Shown here: in pieces, positions 7,664-14,766 of the stretch
How the letters are laid out: every line of letters starts with the position of its first letter
How positions within the stretch are numbered: position 1 is the stretch's first letter
Source of the DNA: Candidatus Omnitrophica bacterium CG1_02_40_15
GTDB taxonomy: Bacteria; Omnitrophota; Gorgyraeia; Gorgyraeales; Gorgyraeaceae
Direction: 5' to 3'
DNA: 17,829 nucleotides
NCBI GenBank assembly: GCA_001871815.1
Contig: MNVP01000078.1
Span: forward strand, 1 to 17,829
The notes under the pieces: generated by a model
What the model was told of the DNA's origin: nothing
Database searches by the model: none
Seen by the model: only the letters and a program-made list of their open reading frames with translations
Made by a program: the position numbers and the translations under genes

Positions 7664-7691
7664 AGTATACCACATATTTCTGATTTGTCAA
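7664..7691 (-). promoter_or_regulatory. Sigma-70-type promoter of the cvpA-NIF3-dnaG-rpoD operon
   Basis: On the minus strand there is an exact -35 TTGACA (7691-7686), a 16-nt spacer and -10 TATACT (7669-7664). Transcription would start near 7657, about 28 bases before the cvpA ATG. The position at the head of an evident operon that ends in a terminator makes this call strong. Confidence 0.85.
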
Positions 7692-7773
7692 CCCTATCCC
7701 TGCTTTTTGACAAGCATTCTATGTTAGCGACAGAGACGGGGCTTGGATTTTATGCTATCTGGATCAGCAGGCA

Positions 7774-9207
7774 CTATTTTCTTAAGTAATATCTTCCAAA
7801 CTGCAATAAACCCTTTAATCTAGCTTTAATATCGTGAAATGACTTTAGCCGCATTACCTGAGAAAACATGTAGCATGGCCTGAGATAAAAACTATACAAC
7901 GCTCTGTCCACAGCTTTATTCATGGCGCTGCAGGAAAGGCTAGGATAATCTATTATAGCCCTCTGTTCTTTCCTATCATCCACCCACTCTTTCCAATCTT
8001 TAGCAATAATATAGCTATTCTCCTTGCACCAATTATAAAACTCTGTGCCTGGATAAGCGCATAATCCGCTGAATTGAACTGTATCTATAGGGAGGCTACT
8101 GGCAAATTTTATAGTCCTATTAACTGTAGCAGGCGTTTCTCCTGGAGCGCCTATAACAAAACACCCATGCACAGAAATGCCTGCCTCCCTGGAAAGAACA
8201 GCAAAGCTTCTCATCCTGCTGGCAGAAATGCCTTTTTTCAGATTTCCCAATATAATATCATCGCCTGATTCAAACCCAACGCACATCATCCTGCAGCCTG
8301 CTTTTTTCATCAGCTTCAATAAAGAAATATCCAATATCTCAGGCCTTGCATTGCAGCACCATGAAATTTTTATATTTCTATCAATAATACCCTTGCATAT
8401 CTTTTCCAGCCTGAAAATATATTTAATCAGAGTAAAAGTATCATCTTCAAACATTATCTCTTTTAAGCCAGGGAAAAGCCTTATATCATATTCTATTTCA
8501 TCAAGAACATTTTCAGGGCTTCTATGCCTATATTGGCTGCCATACATCACCTGTGGAAATAAACAAAATACACACCTCCCTTCGCATCCCCTTCCTGTAA
8601 TCAATGTAAGGAATGGGTTTCTTTTTGCAGGGCTGTAGTAGTTGTTAGGATTTATATGGCGCCACGCAGGAAAAGGCAATTTGTCTAAATCCTGGATAAA
8701 CTGCCTGTCAGGATTGCGTATTGTATTTCCGTTCTCAGAATAAGATATTCCTTGTATGCCTGAAAACTCCTTGCCGCTGGCAATATCTTTTAGCGTCCAA
8801 TCATATTCTCTTCTTGCAACAGCATCTAAACAACCTCTTGCTCTTTTAATGGTATCTTCCGTTTCAGCGCTTGCATGAGCGCCGATTACTACAGTGATAA
8901 CTCTGCCTTTTGATTCTTCCTTGCACATTTTCGCATAAGCCAGGTCAGAATCTATGGAAGGTGTTGTGGCATTTATAACCACCATATCAGGCTTGAAAAC
9001 ATTGAATATCTTTTTTGTTTCTACAAATGAAACATCTCTTGCCGCTCCGTCTATGAACTTGCACGCATGGCCATCCCTTTCAAGTACTGCAATAGCTATG
9101 CATATATAATCAGGATGCCTCTGTTCCCTTGCCCTGGACTTTGCAAACCAGCGAGCAGTCTTACAAAACCCCTTCCCATAAGATGGATTAAGAAATAATG
9201 CTTTCAT
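7774..9207 (-). CDS. B12-binding-domain radical SAM protein
   Basis: A protein of 477 residues from the chosen start. The N-terminal ~160 residues form a Rossmann-like cobalamin-binding domain (MKALFLNPSYGKG; LERDGHACKFID at 42-53; VVINATTPS; VVIGAHAS at 106-113). The radical SAM core carries C208-x3-C212-x2-C215 in TGRGCEGRCVFC. FEDDTF (253-258) and VGFESGDD (310-317) are typical of the core. Such enzymes often methylate unactivated carbons or build lipids, bacteriochlorins or natural products. The substrate here is unknown, but the upstream methyltransferase and glycosyltransferases suggest glycan or lipid tailoring. The open frame continues upstream to ATG 9417, but those 70 residues come from the snap-back repeat, so ATG 9207 is preferred because family homology begins there. 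The RBS is weak (AGAG six bases away). Confidence 0.88.
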   Translation of the reverse strand: MKALFLNPSYGKGFCKTARWFAKSRAREQRHPDYICIAIAVLERDGHACKFIDGAARDVSFVETKKIFNVFKPDMVVINATTPSIDSDLAYAKMCKEESKGRVITVVIGAHASAETEDTIKRARGCLDAVARREYDWTLKDIASGKEFSGIQGISYSENGNTIRNPDRQFIQDLDKLPFPAWRHINPNNYYSPAKRNPFLTLITGRGCEGRCVFCLFPQVMYGSQYRHRSPENVLDEIEYDIRLFPGLKEIMFEDDTFTLIKYIFRLEKICKGIIDRNIKISWCCNARPEILDISLLKLMKKAGCRMMCVGFESGDDIILGNLKKGISASRMRSFAVLSREAGISVHGCFVIGAPGETPATVNRTIKFASSLPIDTVQFSGLCAYPGTEFYNWCKENSYIIAKDWKEWVDDRKEQRAIIDYPSLSCSAMNKAVDRALYSFYLRPCYMFSQVMRLKSFHDIKARLKGLLQFGRYYLRK

Positions 9208-9238
9208 GCTAAGCTCTACTTTTCTCCATTGTTTGTTT

Positions 9239-9569
9239 CCTAAGCTCTGGCAGGTTTTGAGAAAAGCCTCGCCGATTCGAGCAGGCACGGTGTCCGCTGC
9301 CAGGCTGGACCATTCGGCACAGAGATGGTTTCGCCGTGCGCTACGGTTTACGGCTCGTTTTTTATACTGTAGGTAGCCTTGACAGTATAAAAAACTTCGC
9401 CGTAATCCCTTGCGCACCTAATATTCAGAAAAACCAACTATGCCGAAACCTCTCAAATGTGCCTCAGACCCAGCCTGACAGCGGACGAGCGACCCTTCGA
9501 CAGGCTCAGGATTAGGTTAAGGTGGTGAGCTTGCCGAACCATCTTTTCGAAAACCTGCCAGGGCTTGGG
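9239..9569. repeat. Long snap-back repeat, copy R1 (about 331 bp)
   Basis: It has terminal inverted repeats: AAGCTCTGGCAGGTTTT (9242-9258) against AAAACCTGCCAGGGCTT (9550-9566), one mismatch, extending inward to GAGAAAAG / CTTTTCG. Inside, successive blocks pair across the centre, for example GCTGCCAGGCTGG with its near complement around 9470. A perfect 13-bp hairpin, TTTTTTATACTGT (9358-9370) with ACAGTATAAAAAA (9382-9394), forms the midpoint. It is homologous to 14358-14722. No transposase frame is inside. It separates the methyltransferase from the radical SAM gene and overlaps the 3' end of the methyltransferase. Confidence 0.88.
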
Positions 9570-10188
9570 AAATAGTATCGCTACGCTTTACAGCAGATAT
9601 ATAGATATCTGGTTTAAAGAATGTATTCAAAATAGGATTAAGAAAGCTAAAGCTTGTAAACATTGAAACAGGTTTTATTTTTTCGACAGAAAAATAAGCT
9701 GATACAGCTTTTTTTAATTCATCAATAGTAAATTCTTTCACATGTGTCTTATCTTTTAAAAATGGCAGGCTGAACTTGGCCCATTTTTTATTAGGCGTAA
9801 TAAAAATCACCTTGCCTCCATCTGCTGTAACTCTGCATATTTCTTTTAATAATAGGCTGTAATCCCTTACATGCTCTATAACATGCGTACATATGCATAT
9901 ATCGCACATCTTATCCTTTACAGGCAAGGACAAAGCGTTGCCTGCTATAAAAAAAACTCCGCTAATATGGCTATCAGCTATTTTCACAGCATCTAAAGAA
10001 ATATCCAAGCCAACTACTGCTTTTGAACAAGGTTTAAACTTACGCGTCAGCCTGCCAATGCCGCAGCCTATATCTATTATCAAGCCAGCATTCTGGGTTA
10101 GTTTTAAATCCTCCATCATAATATTGACCAGCCTAGTATAATCAAAATTTCTATACCTATTATAATAACACTTTGTATACAAATTCAT
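9517..10188 (-). CDS. Class I SAM-dependent methyltransferase
   Basis: A 223-residue methyltransferase of the Methyltransf_11/UbiE-like type. Motif I is IIDIGCGIGRL (37-47), followed by the acidic SAM ribose ligand in VGLDIS (D62), a GNALSLPV loop, THVIEHV (101-107) and ADGGKVIFITPN. The acceptor is unknown. It starts with ATGA overlapping the glycosyltransferase stop by 4 nt (10185-10188), so the two are translationally coupled and probably act on one glycan or lipid. The C-terminal residues from about 207 (QALAGFRKDGSASSPP) are encoded by the terminal inverted repeat of R1. The natural end of the protein therefore seems to have been replaced by read-through into the repeat. The catalytic domain is intact. 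Confidence 0.87.
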   Translation of the reverse strand: MNLYTKCYYNRYRNFDYTRLVNIMMEDLKLTQNAGLIIDIGCGIGRLTRKFKPCSKAVVGLDISLDAVKIADSHISGVFFIAGNALSLPVKDKMCDICICTHVIEHVRDYSLLLKEICRVTADGGKVIFITPNKKWAKFSLPFLKDKTHVKEFTIDELKKAVSAYFSVEKIKPVSMFTSFSFLNPILNTFFKPDIYISAVKRSDTISQALAGFRKDGSASSPP

Positions 10189-11165
10189 TTCCTATGCCTT
10201 ATTTCTGCCATCAGGCTTAAAGTGCCGCCTGCCATTCTTACAAACCCTCTGACAAACATCATAAATACCATGAAAAAGAAATCTTTTTTATAAAACCGCT
10301 TGCAGTATATACTGAATGGGATAATCGTTTCTACTCCTATATATATAAACAGTAAAATAAAGAAAAATATTTTAAATGAACCTATAAACAAAAAAGGCAT
10401 CGTCAGGATAACTATCGCAGCCAAAGGCGCCTCTACTAAATCTTTCCAATGCAGATAACAATCATTTAATGCAAATCCAGGGTGATGCCTCCATAATCTT
10501 ATTGCCCAAAAAGACCGAGTAAACTGCTTTTTAAGATATCTGCGCATCTTTTTTTCATGAAAGTGGCTTACTATTGATTTTCTTTCAAAATATATCCTGT
10601 AACCTTTTTTTACCATCCTGTAAGAGAGCTCTGAATCCTCTGCGCTTGAAGTCAAATATCCTTCATTAAATCCGGAAAACTCTTCAAGGATTGACTTTTT
10701 TATAAGGACATTATATGTCCCGAAGCTATTTATATAATCAGGCATACGCGAATGCCTGAACATAATTTCAGCATGTATGCACCTCGCCATTATATCTTCT
10801 ACGTTTTTAATCTCATACGTGCCTGCAACTGCGCCTGCATTCCTATCGTAGAGACTCTTGACCATTACAGCAAGGCAATCTTTTCCTGGGATACAATCCG
10901 CGTCTGTAAAAAAAATTGCTTCGCCTTTTGAATTTTTCCAACCATTGTTCCTGGCAAAAGCTGGGCCTTTATTTTCCTGATATATATATCTGACGCCAAA
11001 ACCCTCAACCACATCTTTCGTATTATCTCTAGAACCATCATTAACTACTATTATCTCTAATCTATCCTTAGGATAATCCTGGTTCTTGCATGAGTCTATC
11101 GCCTGGCCAACAGTAGAAGCAGCATTGAACGCAGGTATGACGATTGACACATAGGGTTGTTTCAT
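10185..11165 (-). CDS. Family-2 glycosyltransferase with C-terminal membrane segments
   Basis: A 326-residue GT2 enzyme (GT-A fold) that transfers a sugar from a nucleotide donor. Visible landmarks are VSIVIPAFNA at the start, VVNDGSRDN (41-48, donor binding), the DxD metal site TDAD (87-90), AEDSEL (175-180, likely catalytic ED) and QFTRSFW (214-220). Three hydrophobic segments (about 246-264, 265-287 and 296-310) anchor it in the inner membrane with the catalytic part cytoplasmic. It overlaps the methyltransferase by 4 nt. It follows the GT-C/TPR gene after a 66-nt gap filled by an AT-rich inverted repeat. Likely role: extension of a surface polysaccharide or glycolipid. The sugar is unknown. 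Confidence 0.9.
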   Translation of the reverse strand: MKQPYVSIVIPAFNAASTVGQAIDSCKNQDYPKDRLEIIVVNDGSRDNTKDVVEGFGVRYIYQENKGPAFARNNGWKNSKGEAIFFTDADCIPGKDCLAVMVKSLYDRNAGAVAGTYEIKNVEDIMARCIHAEIMFRHSRMPDYINSFGTYNVLIKKSILEEFSGFNEGYLTSSAEDSELSYRMVKKGYRIYFERKSIVSHFHEKKMRRYLKKQFTRSFWAIRLWRHHPGFALNDCYLHWKDLVEAPLAAIVILTMPFLFIGSFKIFFFILLFIYIGVETIIPFSIYCKRFYKKDFFFMVFMMFVRGFVRMAGGTLSLMAEIRHRK

Positions 11166-11172
11166 ATTGTTA

Positions 11173-11220
11173 AAGCCGTAAGCTTTAAGTTATAAGTTTT
11201 AAGCTTAAAGCTTATGGCTT
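11173..11220. repeat. AT-rich inverted repeat between two glycosyltransferase genes
   Basis: Arms AAGCCGTAAGCTTTAAG (11173-11189) and CTTAAAGCTTATGGCTT (11204-11220) pair with one mismatch across a 14-nt loop. The same TAAGCTTTAAGCCGTAAGCTG vocabulary appears before dnaG at 6011-6040. It fills the intergenic space and could affect mRNA stability or coupling in this operon. Confidence 0.75.
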
Positions 11221-11231
11221 ACAGCTTAAAA

Positions 11232-13268
11232 CTATCTGTGTTTTTTAATTAACGCCTCTTTCCATTCTTTCTTTGTCTTGCCTATATTATCAGCTATTCC
11301 TTTATTGCATGGTTCTATTCTTAAGGCTTCCCTATATTCATGCATAGCTAAATCAAAATAGCCAAATGCGGAATACAGATTCCCCAAATTATTATGCGGC
11401 TCAAATTGATCTTTATTTAATGCCAATGAACGCATAAATGCCGCCTCTGCATCTTTAAACCTACCATTCTTTATATAAGCAAACCCTAATTTGTTATAAA
11501 TTTCTGAATCATGCAGCCCAAGCTTTAATGCTTTACTGAACTCGTCCAGGGCCTTTTTATAATTTTTGTTTTTTATATAAACAGCGCCTAAACAATAATG
11601 CGGCTCACAATCTTCTTCTCTCAGCGAGCTGGCTTTTTTAAAAAACTCTTCTGCTTTAGCTGTATCTCCTTTATCCGCATACGCGTATCCAAGGTTACAA
11701 TACGCCTTATAATAATAAGGATCTATTTTTATTGCCGCATTTAAAACCTCTATGGCTCTATTTTTAAAACCTATAAGAGTGTATAAGTGGCCTAGATTGG
11801 CATAACTGGACATATAATCCTTTTTTAACCTTATTGCTCTTTTAAAAGATTTTATAGCTTTCACGATTTTGCCTGATGCAACATAGCTGACTCCCAAATT
11901 ATTATAAGCCTCAAAATAATTCGGATCTAACGATATACTTTTCTTGTAATATTCAATAGGCCTTTCAATATCTCCTTTATCGCTATATGCCATTCCCAGA
12001 TTATTATAAGTAAGATAAATAAAAGGGCTGGCCTTTTCATATTTTAATACATTGGTGAATACGCTTACAGAATCTTTCCATACCTTTCCATAAGCAATAG
12101 TAAAAAATGCATAATAAAATAAAAATAGCGTAATCAATATCCAGCTAAAAATTTTTCCTACCCTAGGTTTTATAATATCCTGAAAAATAGCGCTTGAAAC
12201 AATAAAAAAACCTATTGATGGGATATAAAGCCATCCTTCTCCGAAAAGCACCGATATGGGATATATATTCAAAACAGGTAGTATCGCAAACAAAAACCAT
12301 AAACTGCCGAATAGTATAAGCTTGTTTTTATCAGATATTTTTTTAACAACTAATATAAGAATTATAAATCCAGCTATGTATGGCAATATACCTGATTGAA
12401 ATATACTCCTGACAGGTTCTACAAACCGCTCGATATGAAGCCCTAGCGGCAATATTAATATTCTAAGATATAAAAATATCGCTTTGAAATCCGTGAGAAA
12501 GCGTACCCATAGCGGCAAAGTAGCGGAAAAACTTAAATCTATAATAGGATTGGCGCCTTTTGCAAAATTGAGAATAGTCACTCTTAACCCTATATATATT
12601 GCCAATATAACCAAATAAAAGACTAAATGTTTAAGGTGATGTAGGGGGCGGTCGCGACCGCCCCCTACAGGACTAAATATTATTAACGATAACAACAAAG
12701 GCAACATTACTGCCATCTCTTTGCACAAAAGAGCCAATGCAAAAAATATTATGGAAATAATATATAATGAGGCTTTCTTTTTCTCTTTATATTTAATAAA
12801 AAACCATATAGACAACAATATAAATAACGCCATTAATAAGTCAGATCTTGCAGGTGTGTAAAATACAATGCTTGAGATAGCTGGCGCAATGCCAAATAAA
12901 GAGGCTGTAATAAAAGCTATGCATGGAGACAAGCTGATTGCGAGTATAATAAGATACACCAGCGCTGAATTAAATATGTGCGCTAGTAAGCTCGTTAAAT
13001 GATATCCAAACGGATTCAATTTCCATATGCGATAATCCATCATAAAAGAAAGAAGCTGGATAGGCCTATAGAAATTACTATGCATTCCGCCGCCCTCATA
13101 TAATTGACTGCTAAATATCTTGGATATATACATAGAATCTTTTATATGAGGATTATTTATTATTAAAAATTTATCATCCCATGCAAATTTGTTATTAAGG
13201 GAACTAGAAAATACAACAACAATGATAAGCGATATGAATAATATATGCGTTATTTTGGTAATTTTCAT
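11232..13268 (-). CDS. GT-C-like membrane glycosyltransferase with seven TPRs
   Basis: A 678-residue protein. The first ~400 residues are a polytopic membrane domain that begins with a transmembrane helix and FAWDDKFLIINNPHIK (28-43). The paired acidic residues D31-D32 and the later NFYRPIQLLSF / NPFGYHLTSLLAHIFN stretches are typical of PMT/TMTC-type GT-C proteins that use lipid-linked sugars. Residues about 417-660 hold seven tetratricopeptide repeats, each with an xxYNNLGxxYxxxG-like helix. TPR-tailed GT-C proteins of this build are thought to O-glycosylate or bind exported proteins. Residues 201-210 (VGGGRDRPLH) are encoded by a perfect DNA palindrome and lie in a loop after a membrane helix, which looks like an in-frame insertion. 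The gene starts 21 nt after rsmE ends. The family is fairly sure; the catalytic activity is inferred. Confidence 0.83.
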   Translation of the reverse strand: MKITKITHILFISLIIVVVFSSSLNNKFAWDDKFLIINNPHIKDSMYISKIFSSQLYEGGGMHSNFYRPIQLLSFMMDYRIWKLNPFGYHLTSLLAHIFNSALVYLIILAISLSPCIAFITASLFGIAPAISSIVFYTPARSDLLMALFILLSIWFFIKYKEKKKASLYIISIIFFALALLCKEMAVMLPLLLSLIIFSPVGGGRDRPLHHLKHLVFYLVILAIYIGLRVTILNFAKGANPIIDLSFSATLPLWVRFLTDFKAIFLYLRILILPLGLHIERFVEPVRSIFQSGILPYIAGFIILILVVKKISDKNKLILFGSLWFLFAILPVLNIYPISVLFGEGWLYIPSIGFFIVSSAIFQDIIKPRVGKIFSWILITLFLFYYAFFTIAYGKVWKDSVSVFTNVLKYEKASPFIYLTYNNLGMAYSDKGDIERPIEYYKKSISLDPNYFEAYNNLGVSYVASGKIVKAIKSFKRAIRLKKDYMSSYANLGHLYTLIGFKNRAIEVLNAAIKIDPYYYKAYCNLGYAYADKGDTAKAEEFFKKASSLREEDCEPHYCLGAVYIKNKNYKKALDEFSKALKLGLHDSEIYNKLGFAYIKNGRFKDAEAAFMRSLALNKDQFEPHNNLGNLYSAFGYFDLAMHEYREALRIEPCNKGIADNIGKTKKEWKEALIKKHR
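12640..12669. repeat. Perfect 30-nt palindrome inside the GT-C/TPR gene
   Basis: TGTAGGGGGCGGTCG (12640-12654) is the exact reverse complement of the following 15 bases. Within an AT-rich gene it is strikingly GC-rich. It reads in frame on the minus strand as V-G-G-G-R-D-R-P-L-H (codons beginning GTA GGG GGC), the same phase and ends (GTAGG...CCTAC) as the palindrome in rsmE. Confidence 0.95.
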
Positions 13269-13289
13269 ATGCGCTTTCTCATAATCAGC

Positions 13290-14027
13290 CTATTGCAATT
13301 CATATGATAAACATGACAATATATATATAGCTGCTGTCTCTGATTTAAGAACCAGGCTGCCCAGTGAGCACATGCTGCACCCATTTTCCTTTGCCATAAA
13401 AACCTCTCTAGGGCTAAAATCACCCTCAGGGCCTACAAAAACTGCTATTGTTTTCGGGCTCAATCCTCTCAATATATCTTTCAAGGGCTTAGAATCTCTG
13501 GCAAGGCTGGCAAAAACCGCCATTGCCTTTTGTTTTGAGTCTATTAAAGCTCCATCAAAATACATGACATCTGATATAACAGGCAGTATTGTCCTGCCGC
13601 ATTGCTTAGAGCTAGCCATGCCTATTCTTTTCCATTGCTCTACTTTTTTAGTAAAATCTTTAATCTCAGGTATTGTTCTATCGGTTATTATGGGGACTAT
13701 CTGGCTTACCCCCAGCTCTACAGCCTTTTCAACTATAAAATCCATTTTTGTTTTTTTAGGGATTGCCTGATATAGCGTTATAGTAGGAGAGGGTTTAAAA
13801 CCCTCTCCTACAAATGATTTTGCCTCTTTAATTTTTATAATTACTGCATCTCTCTTTACTTCTTCAATAAAGCATGAGAATTCCCTGCCTTTGCCATCAA
13901 AGATATTAACATCGTCGCCTTTTTTAAGCCTCATAACGTCGCGGATATGATGAGCCTCGGATTTATCTTTTATCTCTATTATATTTTTATCAGGGAATAT
14001 TGAATCAGGCGGAACGTAAAAGCGCAT
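13290..14027 (-). CDS. rsmE: 16S rRNA (uracil-1498-N3)-methyltransferase RsmE
   Basis: A 245-residue SPOUT-family enzyme that methylates N3 of U1498 in 16S rRNA. The N-terminal PUA-like domain shows EAHHIRDVMRLKKGD (24-38). The catalytic part has QAIPKKTKMDFIVEKAVELGV (87-107), SKQCGR (140-145), VGPEGDFS (198-205) and a trefoil-knot end LGSLVLKSETAAIYIL. The last motif usually reads LG-x-RILR-x-ETA, so the arginines are changed here. Residues 73-82 (VGEGFKPSPT) between the two domains are encoded by a DNA palindrome and look like a ten-residue insertion in the interdomain linker, where change is tolerated. It is the first gene of the run leading to the glycosyltransferases. The RBS is AAGG about eleven bases from ATG 14027. 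Confidence 0.93.
   Translation of the reverse strand: MRFYVPPDSIFPDKNIIEIKDKSEAHHIRDVMRLKKGDDVNIFDGKGREFSCFIEEVKRDAVIIKIKEAKSFVGEGFKPSPTITLYQAIPKKTKMDFIVEKAVELGVSQIVPIITDRTIPEIKDFTKKVEQWKRIGMASSKQCGRTILPVISDVMYFDGALIDSKQKAMAVFASLARDSKPLKDILRGLSPKTIAVFVGPEGDFSPREVFMAKENGCSMCSLGSLVLKSETAAIYILSCLSYELQ
13783..13811. repeat. 29-nt palindrome inside rsmE
   Basis: GTAGGAGAGGGTTT (13783-13796) is the exact reverse complement of 13798-13811, with a single central base. In frame on the minus strand it encodes V-G-E-G-F-K-P-S-P plus the next residue. It shares the ends GTAGG / CCTAC and the codon phase with the palindrome in the GT-C/TPR gene, while the stem bases differ in a compensated way. Confidence 0.95.
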
Positions 14028-14048
14028 AATAGAGCTTGCCTTTCTATC

Positions 14049-14109
14049 GCCCTATACCAGTCACTAAGCTACCCGTTTTAGCGCTACCTTTGCCGCTCCG
14101 GTATAGGGC
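14049..14109. repeat. Palindromic repeat upstream of rsmE
   Basis: A perfect 10-bp inverted repeat, GCCCTATACC (14049-14058) with GGTATAGGGC (14100-14109), has a 41-nt interior holding smaller GCTACC-type matches. It occupies most of the rsmE leader and abuts the next repeat at 14109. It is not followed by a T-tract on either side. Confidence 0.75.
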
Positions 14110-14208
14110 ATGAACCACTCGCCTATAACTAATAATATAATTAATGGTTTACCATGAACCCGAGCGAAAACTTGACCTGCTACGAAGAGCTTAGCGAGTG
14201 GTTCATGG
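14109..14208. repeat. Nested inverted repeat abutting the tRNA-Ala 3' end
   Basis: Fourteen bases, CATGAACCACTCGC (14109-14122), pair exactly with GCGAGTGGTTCATG (14194-14207). A nested shorter repeat, CCATGAACC (14152-14160) with GGTTCATGG (14200-14208), shares the right arm. The motif ATGAACC is therefore present three times. The right end coincides with the encoded CCA of tRNA-Ala, read on the minus strand as CCA-TGAACCACTCGC. The central part near 14122-14150 is AT-rich. Confidence 0.8.
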
Positions 14209-14279
14209 TGGAGCCACCGGGAATTGAACCCGGATCTTATCCTTGCGAAGGATACGTTGTCCCGTTCAACTATGGCCCC
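14206..14279 (-). tRNA. tRNA-Ala (anticodon CGC)
   Basis: A complete cloverleaf on the minus strand, 71 nt plus encoded CCA. The acceptor arm GGGGCCA/TGGCTCC has the G3-U70 wobble pair that identifies alanine tRNA. The D arm is GTTG/CAAC, the anticodon stem TATCC/GGATA has the 7-nt loop TTCGCAA (anticodon CGC, decoding GCG), and the T arm is CCGGG-TTCAATT-CCCGG. The discriminator base is A. The repeat immediately downstream begins at the CCA. Confidence 0.96.
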
Positions 14280-14357
14280 AGATTTTCTATCGATTATACC
14301 ATTTAAAACCTATATTGGAAATAGTTTTAGAATATTAATTGTATGTTTTAGGCTCTT
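14280..14357. other. AT-rich spacer upstream of tRNA-Ala
   Basis: This is the 78-nt stretch between R2 and the tRNA. It must hold the tRNA promoter if the tRNA has its own. AT-rich hexamers are present, but I see no convincing -35/-10 pair on the minus strand and make no promoter call. Confidence 0.4.
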
Positions 14358-14722
14358 GCCAGCCCTGGCAGGTTTTGAGAAAAGCCTCGCCGATTCGAGC
14401 GGGCACGGTATCCTGTCCAGGCAGGCCGTTCGGCACAGAAACTGTTTCGCCGTGCGCTACGGTTTACAGCTCGTTTCTCTGTCGACTATCGCATTGTCAC
14501 TTGAGCGAAACTCGCTGTAAAGCCTTGCGCACCTATATTAAAGCTACCTATAATGCCGAACGTTTCAAATGTGCCTCAGGCCTGCCTGGACAGGACGAGC
14601 GACCCTTCGACAGGCTCAGGGTTCTTAGTCCCGAGCAAAGTCGAGGGACGAGAATCGGCGCGGAGCGAAGTCCGCCACGCTGGGGCGGACGAGCGTCTTT
14701 TCGAAAGCCTGCCAGGGCTGGC
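14358..14722. repeat. Long snap-back repeat, copy R2 (about 365 bp)
   Basis: The terminal inverted repeats are GCCAGCCCTGGCAGG (14358-14372) and the exact complement (14708-14722), continuing with a few mismatches to GAGAAAAG / CTTTTCG. Many internal blocks pair across the centre: GTCCAGGCAGGCC with GGCCTGCCTGGAC, CGTTCGGCA with TGCCGAACG, and GGTTTACAGC with GCTGTAAAGCC. It is homologous to R1 along most of its length but has a longer right half holding extra GTCCCGAGC- and CGGAGCGAAGTCCG-type palindromes. It fills most of the 487-nt gap between the PilW-like gene and the tRNA. There is no coding content I would defend. Confidence 0.88.
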
Positions 14723-14766
14723 TATTGCGTAATGTGTTATCTAACTCAAATAGTATATTTAAAATA

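Noticed and set aside
7686..7725. Terminator downstream of the B12 radical SAM gene
   Set aside because: Only a 5-bp TGCTT/AAGCA hairpin without a T-tract is present upstream of the cvpA promoter, too weak to call.
8177..8638. Plus-strand open frame of 153 codons
   Set aside because: It is the shadow of the B12-type radical SAM gene, which carries full family motifs.
9239..9569. R1 as an insertion sequence
   Set aside because: It has terminal inverted repeats but no transposase frame or remnant, and no clear target duplication, so it is called a repeat only.
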